Shown piece by piece: positions 8,175-17,690 of a DNA stretch of 64,000 nt (position 1 is the stretch's first letter; each line of letters starts with the position of its first letter). Location of the stretch: assembly GCA_964590225.1 (NCBI GenBank), contig CAZPWS010000012.1, positions 6,697 through 70,696 on the forward strand. The letters are read 5' to 3'. The stretch comes from JAEUSG01 sp964590225. GTDB lineage: Bacteria > Fibrobacterota > OXYB2-FULL-49-7 > JAEUSG01. Both the position numbers and the translations under genes were made by a program. The notes under the pieces are model-generated. The model was not told the DNA's origin and made no database searches. It worked only from the letters and a program-made list of their open reading frames with translations.

Positions 8175-9110
8175 CTATTTTCCGCGAAGTTTAGCCATTT
8201 TTTCCATATCGCTTATGGCTGTTTTTATTTCGCTACCGTCAAAAAGAAACTGACATAATTGTTTTGAAAAGGGGCTGTTGGTTTTAATAAGCGACTTTAT
8301 GGCATTCTGGCGGACAAGGGGTTCACGGTCAAGTCCGAGTTCTCCAATAATATCAACCATCCACTCCTCGTGCCCCTTTTTACAGGCTTCTCCTACAACC
8401 CAGAATGCCGTTGCTCTCATGAGATGGTTTTTGTGCTCCGCCATCTCCCGTACATCATCGGCAATATTTTTGATGCCCATAAGGTAAAGTGTTTTAAGCA
8501 CATTGCCGCGCACCCTGTTATTGGGGTCGCGTTTTAGAGACATCAGAGTTGGAACAGCAGTTTTATTATCTGCGGCTTCAAGAGCTTCAACTCCGTTTGC
8601 CCTTACGCGCGGGTCAGGATCGTGCAGTACTCTGTAAACGAGTGAGATGTCGCGGCCGCCAAGCATTTCTTTAAGAACGGAAACGGCAGTTGCCCTCATT
8701 CTTACATCATTATCGGTTAGCATTTCAGCGACGACCTGCTTAATTTTGTCGTCCTGCCCTAAAAGACCCAGCGTCTGGAGACTGCGGAGGCGAATGTCGT
8801 CATCTGTTGATTTAAGGCCAATGGCGAGGTGGTCAATTACCGCGGGATCGAGTCTTTTTAGTATGGTCGCAAGGCTGTCCTTAACCCCTTTATCAATATC
8901 CGCCCACGATTCGATAAGTTGGCGGCGGATTAGATTTGCTGAGCCAATTACTGCCTCTCGCGCAACATTCCTGTTTGTGTGGCGGCAAAGTGGTATTAAT
9001 GACTTGATTAGAGATATAGACCCCTTCTCGGCAGATTCGCGGATTGCCTTAATCTGTCTTGCTTGGTCATTGCTGTTTACTTCAGTGAGTAAATAGGTTT
9101 CGTCAATCAT
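8175..9110 (-). CDS. HEAT-repeat protein
   Basis: A 311-residue protein built of about seven HEAT/PBS-lyase-type helical repeats (DDDIRLRSLQTLGLLG, DNDVRMRATAVSVLKE, DPDPRVRANGVEALEA, DPNNRVRGNVLKTLYL, KNHLMRATAFWVVGEA). Such solenoids serve as protein-interaction scaffolds; there are no catalytic residues and no signal peptide, so it is likely cytoplasmic. The ATG at 9110 (MIDETYLL) is preferred to an upstream in-frame TTG at 9125. It is divergent from the TolB/barrel gene at 9176, and the 65-bp gap holds both promoters. Specific function unknown. Confidence 0.8.
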   Translation of the reverse strand: MIDETYLLTEVNSNDQARQIKAIRESAEKGSISLIKSLIPLCRHTNRNVAREAVIGSANLIRRQLIESWADIDKGVKDSLATILKRLDPAVIDHLAIGLKSTDDDIRLRSLQTLGLLGQDDKIKQVVAEMLTDNDVRMRATAVSVLKEMLGGRDISLVYRVLHDPDPRVRANGVEALEAADNKTAVPTLMSLKRDPNNRVRGNVLKTLYLMGIKNIADDVREMAEHKNHLMRATAFWVVGEACKKGHEEWMVDIIGELGLDREPLVRQNAIKSLIKTNSPFSKQLCQFLFDGSEIKTAISDMEKMAKLRGK

Positions 9111-9175
9111 GATTGTATAACGCAAAATATAATAACGACTTGAAAAATGGAAAAGATTATCTTTTTACTTGAACA

Positions 9176-12100
9176 ATGGGCATATGTGTAAAATTTCTTA
9201 TTCTGGTTGTTAGTTTTACAGTTTCTTCCTTTGCGCAGTTTGGGCAGAACAAGGTTCAATATGCCAATAAGGAGTGGGTGACAATAAAAAGTGCCCATTT
9301 TGACATTTACTACAATGGTGGATATAAAGGTCATGCGGAGTATGCTGCCTCTTTTCTCGAGAAGGCGCTTGATTCAATTTCAAGAAGCATCGATTACAAT
9401 ATAAAAAAGCGGATTCCGGTAGTTGTTTATGGGTCACATTCCGATTTTTCGCAAACCAACATAATAATGGAAACTATTGGCGAAGGCATTGGCGGATTTA
9501 CTGAGGTATATAAATCGAGAGTGGTAGTACCTTTTACCGGATCGTGGCCCGATTTCAGGCATGTACTTCACCATGAATTAACGCATGCCGTTATGTACGA
9601 TCTGATTTTTGAGAATGTTATTAATGCTTTTCGCGCAAGAACCTCATTTCAAATACCATTGTGGGTTGCAGAAGGATGGGCAGAGTACGAGTCGGCCAAA
9701 TGGAATTTTGAGAGTGATATGTATCTTATGGACGCTTTGCTTTATGGATATATTGCCGGACCAGAATATGAATTTGGATCGCAGTTTCTTGCATATAAAG
9801 CGGGTAACGCTTTCTTCAATTTTATGGCCGCACAATATGGACATGAATCGATAGGCCGCTTTTTGAAAAATCTTGCATTGCTTAAGAATACTGAGCGAGC
9901 CTTTAGGAGAGCTACGAGAGAGGATTTGAAGGTTGCAAGTGACCATTTTATAAATGAACTGAAAAGGCGATACTGGCCGGAATTGGGTAAACGGGCTACG
10001 GCAACACAGTTTGCAAAGAGACTTACCCGCCATAGAGTAATAGGGAATTCCTTTTTGTCGAGTGATAGGGGGGCGGATCCTCTTGCATATTTTAATATTC
10101 AGCCTTCGGTTTCGCCGGATGGCAGAACAGTGGCATATTTCAGCGATCGGGAGGATTATCCCGCCGTATTTTTGATGGACGCTTCAAATGGTAAACTTAT
10201 TAAAAAGATTGTGGCTGCTGGAACTTCCGATAATTTTGAGTCCTTTCACTCATTTAAGAGTGGGATAGCTTGGTCTCCAGATGGTAACGCAGTTTGTGTT
10301 GTTGCTCAATCTGGCGGTCGGGATGTGCTTAAAATCATATCAATAAGTAGCGGAAAAGTTAATAAGCAGCTGCCGTTTGAGTTCGACAGAATAGAGCATC
10401 CAGACTGGTCAAAAGATGGGGAGAGCATAGTCTTTAGTGCCTTATCTAATGGAAGGTCGGACTTGTACATTGTTTCGCTATCGACCGGCAGTGTAAAACG
10501 GCTTACAAACGATGAAAACTATGATACATATCCCCGTTTTTCTCCGGACGGTAAAAAAGTCCTTTTTGAATCCGAGACTTCGGGTGAAAGGATTTATGGC
10601 GGAAATGGGACTAACCTCTTTCTTCTTGATCTTGAGGCGAACAGAATAAAGCGGCTTACGGATACTCCTTTCGAAGATAAAATGGCTACATTTGCCGATA
10701 GTGGCAGAAGCGTTGTCTTTGTTTCCAACCGTAGCGGTATCGATAATATGTATAAGCTTGATATGGACAGCTTGTCTGTAATGCCATTGACAAACACTTA
10801 CTCGGGTTGTTTCAATCCATCTTTTCCGGACGATTCGCGATTCATGGTTTTTGCGCTCTTTGAGAATGGTGGATGGGATATTTACAGGGTGGATGCCCCC
10901 TTTTCGACAATAAAGGACTCAGCTTTACCACCGACAGAATATGCCTCCTCTTTTTCTGATTCTGTGGGTTCTGTATGGAAAAAAATAAACCTTCCTCAGT
11001 CTTTCGATTCGGATAAGGTTGATTCAATAGAAGCGAGAGAAGAAAGGGAAAGACAGCCTCCTTCGATAAATTACGATCCGTTTTCGCCCTATAGTATGCG
11101 CGAGGAATCGAGACGGATAAATGAAAAACGACGGTTAGTAGTTGATACCTCCGATTTTTTGCACGACTCTTTACTTTATAAAAATAGAGACGGTTCTTTT
11201 CGTGAAATGCCATATACCCCAAAATTCTCATTCGATGCTATTTCGGCGGCTGTAGGAGGGGCTTATTCACCATACGGCGCTTCAATTGCCGGACAAACAG
11301 CTTTTATGCTGTCTGATATTCTTGGCAATCATAGAATATATCTTGCGGCAAATCTTTATAATAGCGGGCTGGAAGATCCACTAAATGCACTTAACGGTTA
11401 TGTCCGTTACGATTATCTTAAGCTTAGAACTGATATTGCCGGAGCCTTTTCTCGGTTTACTAATGTAATATACTGGCAAGCAGGGGACACCTCTATTTTT
11501 TATTTCGATGCCGTTAATGAACTCAGGCTTGAAGCCTCTTATCCATTTTCGAAGTACACAAGGGTTGACGGGGCGCTTGGAGGTACGCTGCTAACACGGG
11601 ATAAATATGCGCTTCTCGCAATGCCTGATGGAAGTTATGTTGAAATGCCACGATTGCAGTTGCCGTCATCGTCATATTTTGATTTCTCAGGTTCTTTGGT
11701 TTTTGACAATACAATGTGGGGGAATACCGGTCCTGTCCGCGGAACTCGCGTTAATCTATCGGCGCTTATAAGTCCACGCGTGGGCGGTACGGAGTATGGA
11801 TTTGGTGTGGCAGTATTTGATTTTCGGCAGTATATCCGTTTTTTGCGGAAATACACTGTAGCTATGAGGATTAACGGCGGTTCGAGTGTTGCTATTGGTA
11901 ACGGCATTAATCCCAAGAAATTTTATCTTGGCGGAACGCCCAATAATCTCGCTTACTTTTTTAGCCCATTTGGTCTTGACGGATCTATTGAATCGAATTA
12001 TTTCTCTTCGGTAATTATGCCTCTTAGGGGCTATGCAATAGCTGGTGTAAATCCTTCTGGTAATACTCAGTTTGGCCTTGCAAACCTTGAGTTTCGTTTT

Positions 12101-12370
12101 CCTTTTATTGATTACCTTATTCTTCATGTGCCCCCTATTGGCTTTAGAAGTATAGCAGCTACGGCATTTATTGATGCTGGTACAGCGTGGGACAATCGTA
12201 ATGAAGTAAGTCTTTTTAGGAATGGTTCGTTAGATGATCTCAGGATGGGTTCAGGTTTCGGACTTCGAGCGCACCTTCTTTACGGCATACTTTTTAAATG
12301 GGACAGAGCGTGGAGAATTGGAAAGGATCATGGTAGAGAGGACTATATCTCTGTAGGTGCTGAGTTTTGA
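9176..12370 (+). CDS. Peptidase-MA-like / TolB-propeller / outer-membrane barrel protein
   Basis: A 1,064-residue exported protein (signal peptide ending SSFAQ). Residues about 30-280 resemble the peptidase MA-like gluzincin domain, with HHELTHAV (HELTH at 133-137) and a downstream glutamate in AEGWAEYES. Residues about 300-600 form a TolB/DPP-IV-type beta-propeller: repeated SPDG motifs such as VSPDGRTVAYFSD, WSPDGNAVCVV and FSPDGKKVLFES. Residues about 690-1064 resemble a surface-antigen (BamA/TamA-type) beta-barrel, with LGGTPNNLAYF, GYAIAG and FIDAGTAWDN near the end. It probably sits in the outer membrane with the protease and propeller in the periplasm. Its stop overlaps the next gene by 14 nt. 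Confidence 0.8.
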   Translation: MGICVKFLILVVSFTVSSFAQFGQNKVQYANKEWVTIKSAHFDIYYNGGYKGHAEYAASFLEKALDSISRSIDYNIKKRIPVVVYGSHSDFSQTNIIMETIGEGIGGFTEVYKSRVVVPFTGSWPDFRHVLHHELTHAVMYDLIFENVINAFRARTSFQIPLWVAEGWAEYESAKWNFESDMYLMDALLYGYIAGPEYEFGSQFLAYKAGNAFFNFMAAQYGHESIGRFLKNLALLKNTERAFRRATREDLKVASDHFINELKRRYWPELGKRATATQFAKRLTRHRVIGNSFLSSDRGADPLAYFNIQPSVSPDGRTVAYFSDREDYPAVFLMDASNGKLIKKIVAAGTSDNFESFHSFKSGIAWSPDGNAVCVVAQSGGRDVLKIISISSGKVNKQLPFEFDRIEHPDWSKDGESIVFSALSNGRSDLYIVSLSTGSVKRLTNDENYDTYPRFSPDGKKVLFESETSGERIYGGNGTNLFLLDLEANRIKRLTDTPFEDKMATFADSGRSVVFVSNRSGIDNMYKLDMDSLSVMPLTNTYSGCFNPSFPDDSRFMVFALFENGGWDIYRVDAPFSTIKDSALPPTEYASSFSDSVGSVWKKINLPQSFDSDKVDSIEAREERERQPPSINYDPFSPYSMREESRRINEKRRLVVDTSDFLHDSLLYKNRDGSFREMPYTPKFSFDAISAAVGGAYSPYGASIAGQTAFMLSDILGNHRIYLAANLYNSGLEDPLNALNGYVRYDYLKLRTDIAGAFSRFTNVIYWQAGDTSIFYFDAVNELRLEASYPFSKYTRVDGALGGTLLTRDKYALLAMPDGSYVEMPRLQLPSSSYFDFSGSLVFDNTMWGNTGPVRGTRVNLSALISPRVGGTEYGFGVAVFDFRQYIRFLRKYTVAMRINGGSSVAIGNGINPKKFYLGGTPNNLAYFFSPFGLDGSIESNYFSSVIMPLRGYAIAGVNPSGNTQFGLANLEFRFPFIDYLILHVPPIGFRSIAATAFIDAGTAWDNRNEVSLFRNGSLDDLRMGSGFGLRAHLLYGILFKWDRAWRIGKDHGREDYISVGAEF

Positions 12371-15167
12371 TATTGTGAATACACTAATACCTGAAAAATT
12401 TGTTTCGTTCGATCTTGAAACCACAGGACTTGATCCTAATCGCGAGGATATAATCGAAATCGCCGCGGTAGTATTTGTTGGCGGGAATGCGGTTGATGCT
12501 TTTGACTCTCTTGTGTTAACAGACAAGGAAATATCTCCATACATAGCTTCGCTTACCGGAATTACCACTGCTGAAATGCGTAGTGGGGGAAGGCCGCTTA
12601 AGGAGGTTGTGAGCCAATTCTTAGAGTTTATCGGAGAATCGCCCATTGTTGCTCATAATGCCAAGTTTGATGTTACATTTCTCAACAATAAGCTTAAGCT
12701 GCTAAAGAAAGATTTGTTGAAAAATACTGTGTATGATTCACTTATGTTGTCAAGACTTGGGCTTCCCGGGCTCGATAGTTACAAGCTTGAAGCTCTTGGT
12801 GATCGCTTTTCGCTGCACGAAGGAAAAAGTCATAGAGCCGGTGCAGATGCGCTACTTTGCGGCAAAGTATTTATCAAGGCCCTTTCCGGTGTGCACGCTC
12901 TTCCGGAAAAAAAGAGGCGGCTCATTGGCAAGCTTCTTGCCGCGCAGGAAAGTCCGGTAGCTGGCCTTCTCAAGCCTCTCCTGCCGACAGTAGTAAGCGA
13001 AGACAAGCCGAAAGAGCCGCCGCAGCCGCTCCTGCCTCTTAGTGAAAGCAAGGAACTTTCCGCTATCCCAAAGACAGCAATTGATGAACTGTTTGCAACT
13101 AATGGCAAAATAGCAAAGTCTATGGAGGAGTATGAGGCTCGCGAAGGACAGATAGAAATGGCACAACTTGTCCGAAGAGCGCTTAATGATCGGGAGTTGC
13201 TTGTAGTTGAAGCTGGAACAGGAACGGGTAAATCACTTGCATACCTTGCCGCCGCTCTTTTGTATTCGGTTAAAAATTGCGCGAGAGTAATAATATCAAC
13301 AAGAACAAAAACACTTCAGGATCAGATTTACAAGAAAGAGGTTCCATTTTTGAGAAACATAACAGGGCTGGACTTTAGGGCCACGCTCTTAAAAGGACGA
13401 TCAAATTATCTATGTGTGAGAAAATGGAAAGAGGTTGTTAATGCGTCTGCGCTTTTTTTGCGCAACGCCGAAGCCGATGTTCTTCTGCCTCTTGTGCCGT
13501 GGATTGAAGAGACGGGGAGCGGAGATATCTCAGAATGTACGGTTTTTAATGAGAGAGAAAATAGGATTTTGTGGGCTCGTATTGCGTCCGATTCAGAAAC
13601 ATGCCGCGGTTCCCGCTGTTATTCTTTTAATGAATGTTTTGTAATGCGCAAAAGAAGGGAAGCACTCGCATCGAATCTTGTTTTTATTAATCATTCGCTT
13701 TTTTTTACTGATTTACGGGGTGATAGGGCTATTCTTGGTGATTATTCGCGGATAGTTTTCGATGAGGCTCACGCGCTTGAAGAAGTTGGCCGGAAACATC
13801 TTGGTGAAGAAGTTTCACATGTGATGTTTTCAACAGTTATCCAAAAACTTTACAAAAAGGATGGAGAAGGGGTGGGTGGGCGTGGTATTCTGCGATATCT
13901 TGCTGTGTTGCTTGCTAAAAGCAATAGGGAGAGCCTTTCTACCCTTGCGCCGCTTACGGACGACCTTTGCATGCAGGCAGGCGAAATGGAGCTCAGGTCG
14001 GTTTATTTTTTCCGTAAGCTTGGTGGAGCTTTAAAAAAGACTAAGAAAAGCGATAAGCTGCGATACAAGGAATCTCTTTTTACGGTTATTGGCATGCCAA
14101 GGGAGTCTATGGGGCTTGATGGATACCTTTCCGCCTTGAAAACTCTGCGTCAGGCAATTTCAGATGCCGTTGAGACCGAAGAAGAGATAAAAGAGGCTTT
14201 GCAGGACTTTGCGGCGATGGTTCGTGAGCTTGACTCTCTTAATTCGCTCTTGCGGTGGATACTTGAAGGAGAGGGTGAGGGTATGGTTTTTTGGGCGGAG
14301 GGACATACGAATCCGCTTAATATCAAGCTTGTGGCGGTTCCGCTTGAAATAAGGGAAAAGCTTGCCGACTCTTTTTTGCCAAAGATAACTACGGCTGTAT
14401 TTACTTCGGCTACTCTCGCCATAAAAGAGAGCCTTGATTATTTTAAGAGAAGGGTAGGACTCGATGGAACAGAGAAGTTTAGAGTTGCGGAATCAGTAAT
14501 TCCTTCGCATTATAACTATAACTCCCAGCTTTTGCTTGCATTAAACAGGGGTATAGAGCTTCCCGATACGGCCTTGTATTCTTTATCTATTGCGGATATT
14601 CTTGTTTCTATCGCGCTTACAATGAAAAAACGGACTCTTGTGTTGTTTACATCAAAGGAGATGCTTAGGCAAACATACGAAAAAGCTCTGTCTGGTTGCG
14701 AAAATGCTGGAGTGCGGTTATTTGCTCAGGATATAAATGGAAACACATGGCACTTGCTTGAAGAAATGAGGAAAAATCCTGGCGCAATTCTTCTTGGCAC
14801 AGATACTTTTTGGGAGGGTGTTGATTTGCCTGGAGATTATCTAGAGCTGCTAATAATTGCTCGCCTTCCGTTTGGTGTTCCAACCGATCCGATAGTGGAG
14901 GCAAGATCTGAAGCTGCCGAAGCGGCAAACGAAAATTCATTTACAACCTTTTATCTGCCTGAAGCAGTAATTAAATTCAGACAGGGCGTTGGCAGGCTGA
15001 TACGGCGGCATGATGACCGCGGCGCTGCGCTTATTCTTGATAGAAGAATATGGGAAAAACCATACGGGAAAGTCTTTTTGGGCAGTATAAATGGAAAAAC
15101 AAATTCTTATGCAGATGCTTCTCAAATGATAAGTGGGGTTTCGGACTGGTTTAATGGTGTTTTATAA
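12357..15167 (+). CDS. DinG-type ATP-dependent helicase with N-terminal DEDD 3'-5' exonuclease domain
   Basis: A 936-residue fusion. Residues about 10-175 are a DnaQ-like exonuclease (SFDLETTG, VAHNAKFDVTFL, HRAGADALLCGKVF). Residues about 255-936 are an XPD/DinG superfamily 2 helicase: Walker A EAGTGTGKSLAY near 285, DEAH box VFDEAHAL near 468, motif VI QGVGRLIRRHDDRG. Cysteines (LCVRKW, TCRGSRCYSFNEC) lie where DinG/XPD enzymes hold a 4Fe-4S cluster. It probably acts in DNA repair and resolves unusual DNA or R-loop structures. The GTG start at 12357 lies inside the preceding gene, and the stop overlaps the following small ORF (TAATG), indicating translational coupling. Confidence 0.88.
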   Translation: MLSFDIVNTLIPEKFVSFDLETTGLDPNREDIIEIAAVVFVGGNAVDAFDSLVLTDKEISPYIASLTGITTAEMRSGGRPLKEVVSQFLEFIGESPIVAHNAKFDVTFLNNKLKLLKKDLLKNTVYDSLMLSRLGLPGLDSYKLEALGDRFSLHEGKSHRAGADALLCGKVFIKALSGVHALPEKKRRLIGKLLAAQESPVAGLLKPLLPTVVSEDKPKEPPQPLLPLSESKELSAIPKTAIDELFATNGKIAKSMEEYEAREGQIEMAQLVRRALNDRELLVVEAGTGTGKSLAYLAAALLYSVKNCARVIISTRTKTLQDQIYKKEVPFLRNITGLDFRATLLKGRSNYLCVRKWKEVVNASALFLRNAEADVLLPLVPWIEETGSGDISECTVFNERENRILWARIASDSETCRGSRCYSFNECFVMRKRREALASNLVFINHSLFFTDLRGDRAILGDYSRIVFDEAHALEEVGRKHLGEEVSHVMFSTVIQKLYKKDGEGVGGRGILRYLAVLLAKSNRESLSTLAPLTDDLCMQAGEMELRSVYFFRKLGGALKKTKKSDKLRYKESLFTVIGMPRESMGLDGYLSALKTLRQAISDAVETEEEIKEALQDFAAMVRELDSLNSLLRWILEGEGEGMVFWAEGHTNPLNIKLVAVPLEIREKLADSFLPKITTAVFTSATLAIKESLDYFKRRVGLDGTEKFRVAESVIPSHYNYNSQLLLALNRGIELPDTALYSLSIADILVSIALTMKKRTLVLFTSKEMLRQTYEKALSGCENAGVRLFAQDINGNTWHLLEEMRKNPGAILLGTDTFWEGVDLPGDYLELLIIARLPFGVPTDPIVEARSEAAEAANENSFTTFYLPEAVIKFRQGVGRLIRRHDDRGAALILDRRIWEKPYGKVFLGSINGKTNSYADASQMISGVSDWFNGVL

Positions 15168-15343
15168 TGGAAAAAGGTAAGCCTTTTCTTGGGGTTCAAT
15201 TTGATTGCTGTCGCGTATATCAACGGATATATCTTAACAAAGAGGGCACGGCATATTGTGGCCGTTGTCCCCGTTGTGGTAAGCCCATAAAGTTCATAGT
15301 TGGCAAAGGTGGCACCTCTGCCCGTTTTTTTATTGCCAAGTGA
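15167..15343 (+). CDS. Small zinc-ribbon protein (58 aa)
   Basis: A small gene easily missed because of its length. ATG at 15167 overlaps the helicase stop (TAATG) and the TGA at 15341 lies one base before the ATG of the next gene. The product has a cysteine pair (FDCCRVY) and a zinc-ribbon knuckle CGRCPRCGKPI, then a glycine-rich GKGGTSARFF end. The compact pattern of conserved-looking aromatic, cysteine and glycine residues and the tight packing argue that it is real. I recall similar unnamed zinc-ribbon proteins in planctomycetes and relatives; function unknown. Confidence 0.75.
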   Translation: MEKGKPFLGVQFDCCRVYQRIYLNKEGTAYCGRCPRCGKPIKFIVGKGGTSARFFIAK

Positions 15344-15344
15344 A

Positions 15345-16922
15345 ATGAACGGATATTTTACTCTTTCTGGAATAGCGCGGCACTTTGCGGATAAGCGGCC
15401 CCTCGATGAATTAATTGCAGCCAAGTTACTTATAAATAAAGAAGATATTGCCGACATTATTGTTCTCCGTGAGTCTTTAGACGCAAGAAAAAGGAGCAAT
15501 ATACACCACCTATATAGCGTAGCAGTTCGTTTAAATGATAGTAAAATTCCGACAGGGTTCCCTTTGTATGAGGTCGGGTGTATTGACTGGTGTATCGGTG
15601 AGAAGATTATTCGGGAACGGCCAATAATCGTCGGGTGCGGACCTGCCGGGCTTTTTGCCGCTTATGGACTTGTAAAAAAAGGCTATAAACCAATATTGAT
15701 TGAACAGGGAAAACGGATAACTGAAAGGGATGTTGACACAAATCTGATAAAATCAGAGGGCAAAATAGACAGCAAAAGCAATTTTGTTTTTGGAGAGGGC
15801 GGTGCGGGTACCTATTCCGATGGTAAGCTAACCGCGCGAAATACATCTCCCGTTACTGATGAGATTTATAAGGTGCTTATCGGATTTGGAGCGTCACCTG
15901 CTATTGCATGGCAGGCAAGGCCACACATAGGGACAGATGCCTTGAAACAAATTATTCCGGCGATGGTTGATTATCTTAATTTGAATGGCACCACTTTTTT
16001 GTGGAGTACTTCTGTAAACTTTATCGAAAGTAAAAGTAACGGTGTTGTATCGGTCAAATTGTCAGATGGCGAGGCATTGGAGACGGATGCGTTATTTCTT
16101 GCAACGGGACACAGTGCAGATGCTGTTTATGAAATGCTTTTTAGGGTAGGCGTGCCTTTGGGTATAAAACCATTCGCAGTAGGTGTACGGATAGAACATC
16201 CAAGGGGTTTTATTGATAAAAGTCAATATGGTGATTTGTCGCTTGCCTGTGAGCTTGGAGCTGCTTCCTATAAACTTACAGGTTGGGCAGAGAAAAATAG
16301 GGGGGTATATAGTTTTTGTGTCTGCCCCGGTGGAGAAATAATAAACGCATCAAGCGAAGACGGAAGGTTGGCTGTAAATGGAATGAGTTACGGTAATCGT
16401 GGGGAAGAGTTCACGAATGGAGCCATAGTAGTTACGGTTTTGCCAACAGACTTGCCTAACGAACCCTTGGAAGTTTTACGCTTCAGGCGCGACATTGAAA
16501 GGAAAAGTTATAGAGAAGGGATGGTTGCTCCAGCGCAGAGCGCAATAAATTTCATTGGACGAAAAAAAGATGCAAAAAGCCTTAGAGTGTCATATAAGCC
16601 AGCGGTTTATCCGGCAGACTTGTCAGAACTCTTTCCGCATATCATTAGCCAAGGCTTGATTACTGGTCTTACAGAGTTTAATCGTAAAATACGGGGATTT
16701 GTTGAGAATGGTGTGCTTGTAGCGCCGGAAACTGGAACATCGTCCCCAATTAGGATACTACGGAATGTTTCTTCAATGGAATCTTGCGGATTTAAAGGAC
16801 TATATCCTATAGGTGAGGGGGCCGGTTATTCTGGTGGCATAATCAGTAGTGCAGCGGATGGCCTGAAAGCATCTCTTAATTTTAAATCTTTTGTCCACTT
16901 TCCCCCTTTTCAAAAGGTATAG
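15345..16922 (+). CDS. FAD-dependent dehydrogenase (COG2509-like)
   Basis: A 525-residue flavoprotein. The ATG at 15345 is chosen because an upstream TTG at 15300 would overlap the zinc-ribbon gene by 44 nt. After an N-terminal domain of about 85 residues comes the dinucleotide-binding motif IIVGCGPAGLFAAYG (about residues 90-105). It is followed by GEGGAGTYSDGKLTARN, the FAD-contacting block typical of the COG2509 family, and by LATGHSADAVYEML and GEGAGYSGGIISSAADG near the C-terminus, which bind FAD. Substrate unknown; members are annotated as NAD(FAD)-utilising dehydrogenases. Cytoplasmic. Confidence 0.85.
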   Translation: MNGYFTLSGIARHFADKRPLDELIAAKLLINKEDIADIIVLRESLDARKRSNIHHLYSVAVRLNDSKIPTGFPLYEVGCIDWCIGEKIIRERPIIVGCGPAGLFAAYGLVKKGYKPILIEQGKRITERDVDTNLIKSEGKIDSKSNFVFGEGGAGTYSDGKLTARNTSPVTDEIYKVLIGFGASPAIAWQARPHIGTDALKQIIPAMVDYLNLNGTTFLWSTSVNFIESKSNGVVSVKLSDGEALETDALFLATGHSADAVYEMLFRVGVPLGIKPFAVGVRIEHPRGFIDKSQYGDLSLACELGAASYKLTGWAEKNRGVYSFCVCPGGEIINASSEDGRLAVNGMSYGNRGEEFTNGAIVVTVLPTDLPNEPLEVLRFRRDIERKSYREGMVAPAQSAINFIGRKKDAKSLRVSYKPAVYPADLSELFPHIISQGLITGLTEFNRKIRGFVENGVLVAPETGTSSPIRILRNVSSMESCGFKGLYPIGEGAGYSGGIISSAADGLKASLNFKSFVHFPPFQKV

Positions 16923-16997
16923 AGATATATTATCTATCCTTAGTATAGTAATGGGCGGTTTGGTTTCGTGGAACCACTCGTAAATTGGGGGGTATAA

Positions 16998-17675
16998 GTG
17001 GAAGATTTATGTATAGCAGTACGAAGGGTAGATGGGGCTGTTGTAGTTAAATTCTCCGGAAACTTCGACTACGATCTCGACCATGTTAACGAAGAGCTTG
17101 TTGAGAGAGAATTATCAGGTTCCGTATCTGCACTCGTTCTTGATATGGCCAATGTCAAAAAAATTGCAAGCGCGTTTATTAACAGGTTGGTGAAAGTCTT
17201 GCGGTTCGTCGAAAAAGAGAAAAGAAAGCTTTTTCTTCTCAATGTATCCGAACCCGTAATAAAAGTGTTGTCGATGGTGAACATTATTGGCCGGTTTCCA
17301 ATTATACATTCTGAAGAAGAGCTTGTTACCATGAGTAAGTCCAACGGTGTGGTGTCGTCGAATTCTGTTGTTATGAAAGTAAACAAGCTTAAAAATGGCG
17401 ATTCGCATACTCTTGTTGTTGAAGGTTCTATTGTGGAAGGGGCAAATACCTCAGAATTGCTGGAAGAAGTTAAGGCTTCGCTTGCTGAGGGAGTAAAAAG
17501 CGTAGTTGTTGATTTTGAAAAAGTGGATATTCTTGATACTATCAGCGTTGGTTTTCTTTTGATGGTGCAAAAGATGTGCGAGGAAAAAGGCGTTGCAATA
17601 AAAATTGAGCATCCAAATGAGGTTGCATCTCATGTTCTTGAAATGAATGAGGTTGGCCGTCTATTTGGTTTGTAA
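16998..17675 (+). CDS. Tandem STAS-domain protein
   Basis: A 225-residue protein made of two STAS (anti-sigma-factor antagonist-like) domains, about residues 1-108 and 116-225. Each shows the central beta-strand plus helix pattern (SALVLDMANVKKIASAFINRL; SVVVDFEKVDILDTISVGFL) and each ends with a hydrophobic helix (ISVGFLLMVQKM in the second). In SpoIIAA-type proteins a serine at the start of this helix is phosphorylated; here Ser in IASAF and Ser in TISVG are candidates. GTG start. A second, single STAS gene lies at 19091, and no anti-sigma kinase or sigma factor is nearby. Confidence 0.8.
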   Translation: MEDLCIAVRRVDGAVVVKFSGNFDYDLDHVNEELVERELSGSVSALVLDMANVKKIASAFINRLVKVLRFVEKEKRKLFLLNVSEPVIKVLSMVNIIGRFPIIHSEEELVTMSKSNGVVSSNSVVMKVNKLKNGDSHTLVVEGSIVEGANTSELLEEVKASLAEGVKSVVVDFEKVDILDTISVGFLLMVQKMCEEKGVAIKIEHPNEVASHVLEMNEVGRLFGL

Positions 17676-17690
17676 AAGTGGGACTGATTA

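Noticed and set aside
10842..11231. 129-codon minus-strand frame inside the propeller/barrel gene
   Set aside because: Antisense to an uninterrupted 1,064-codon gene, no start context or family resemblance.
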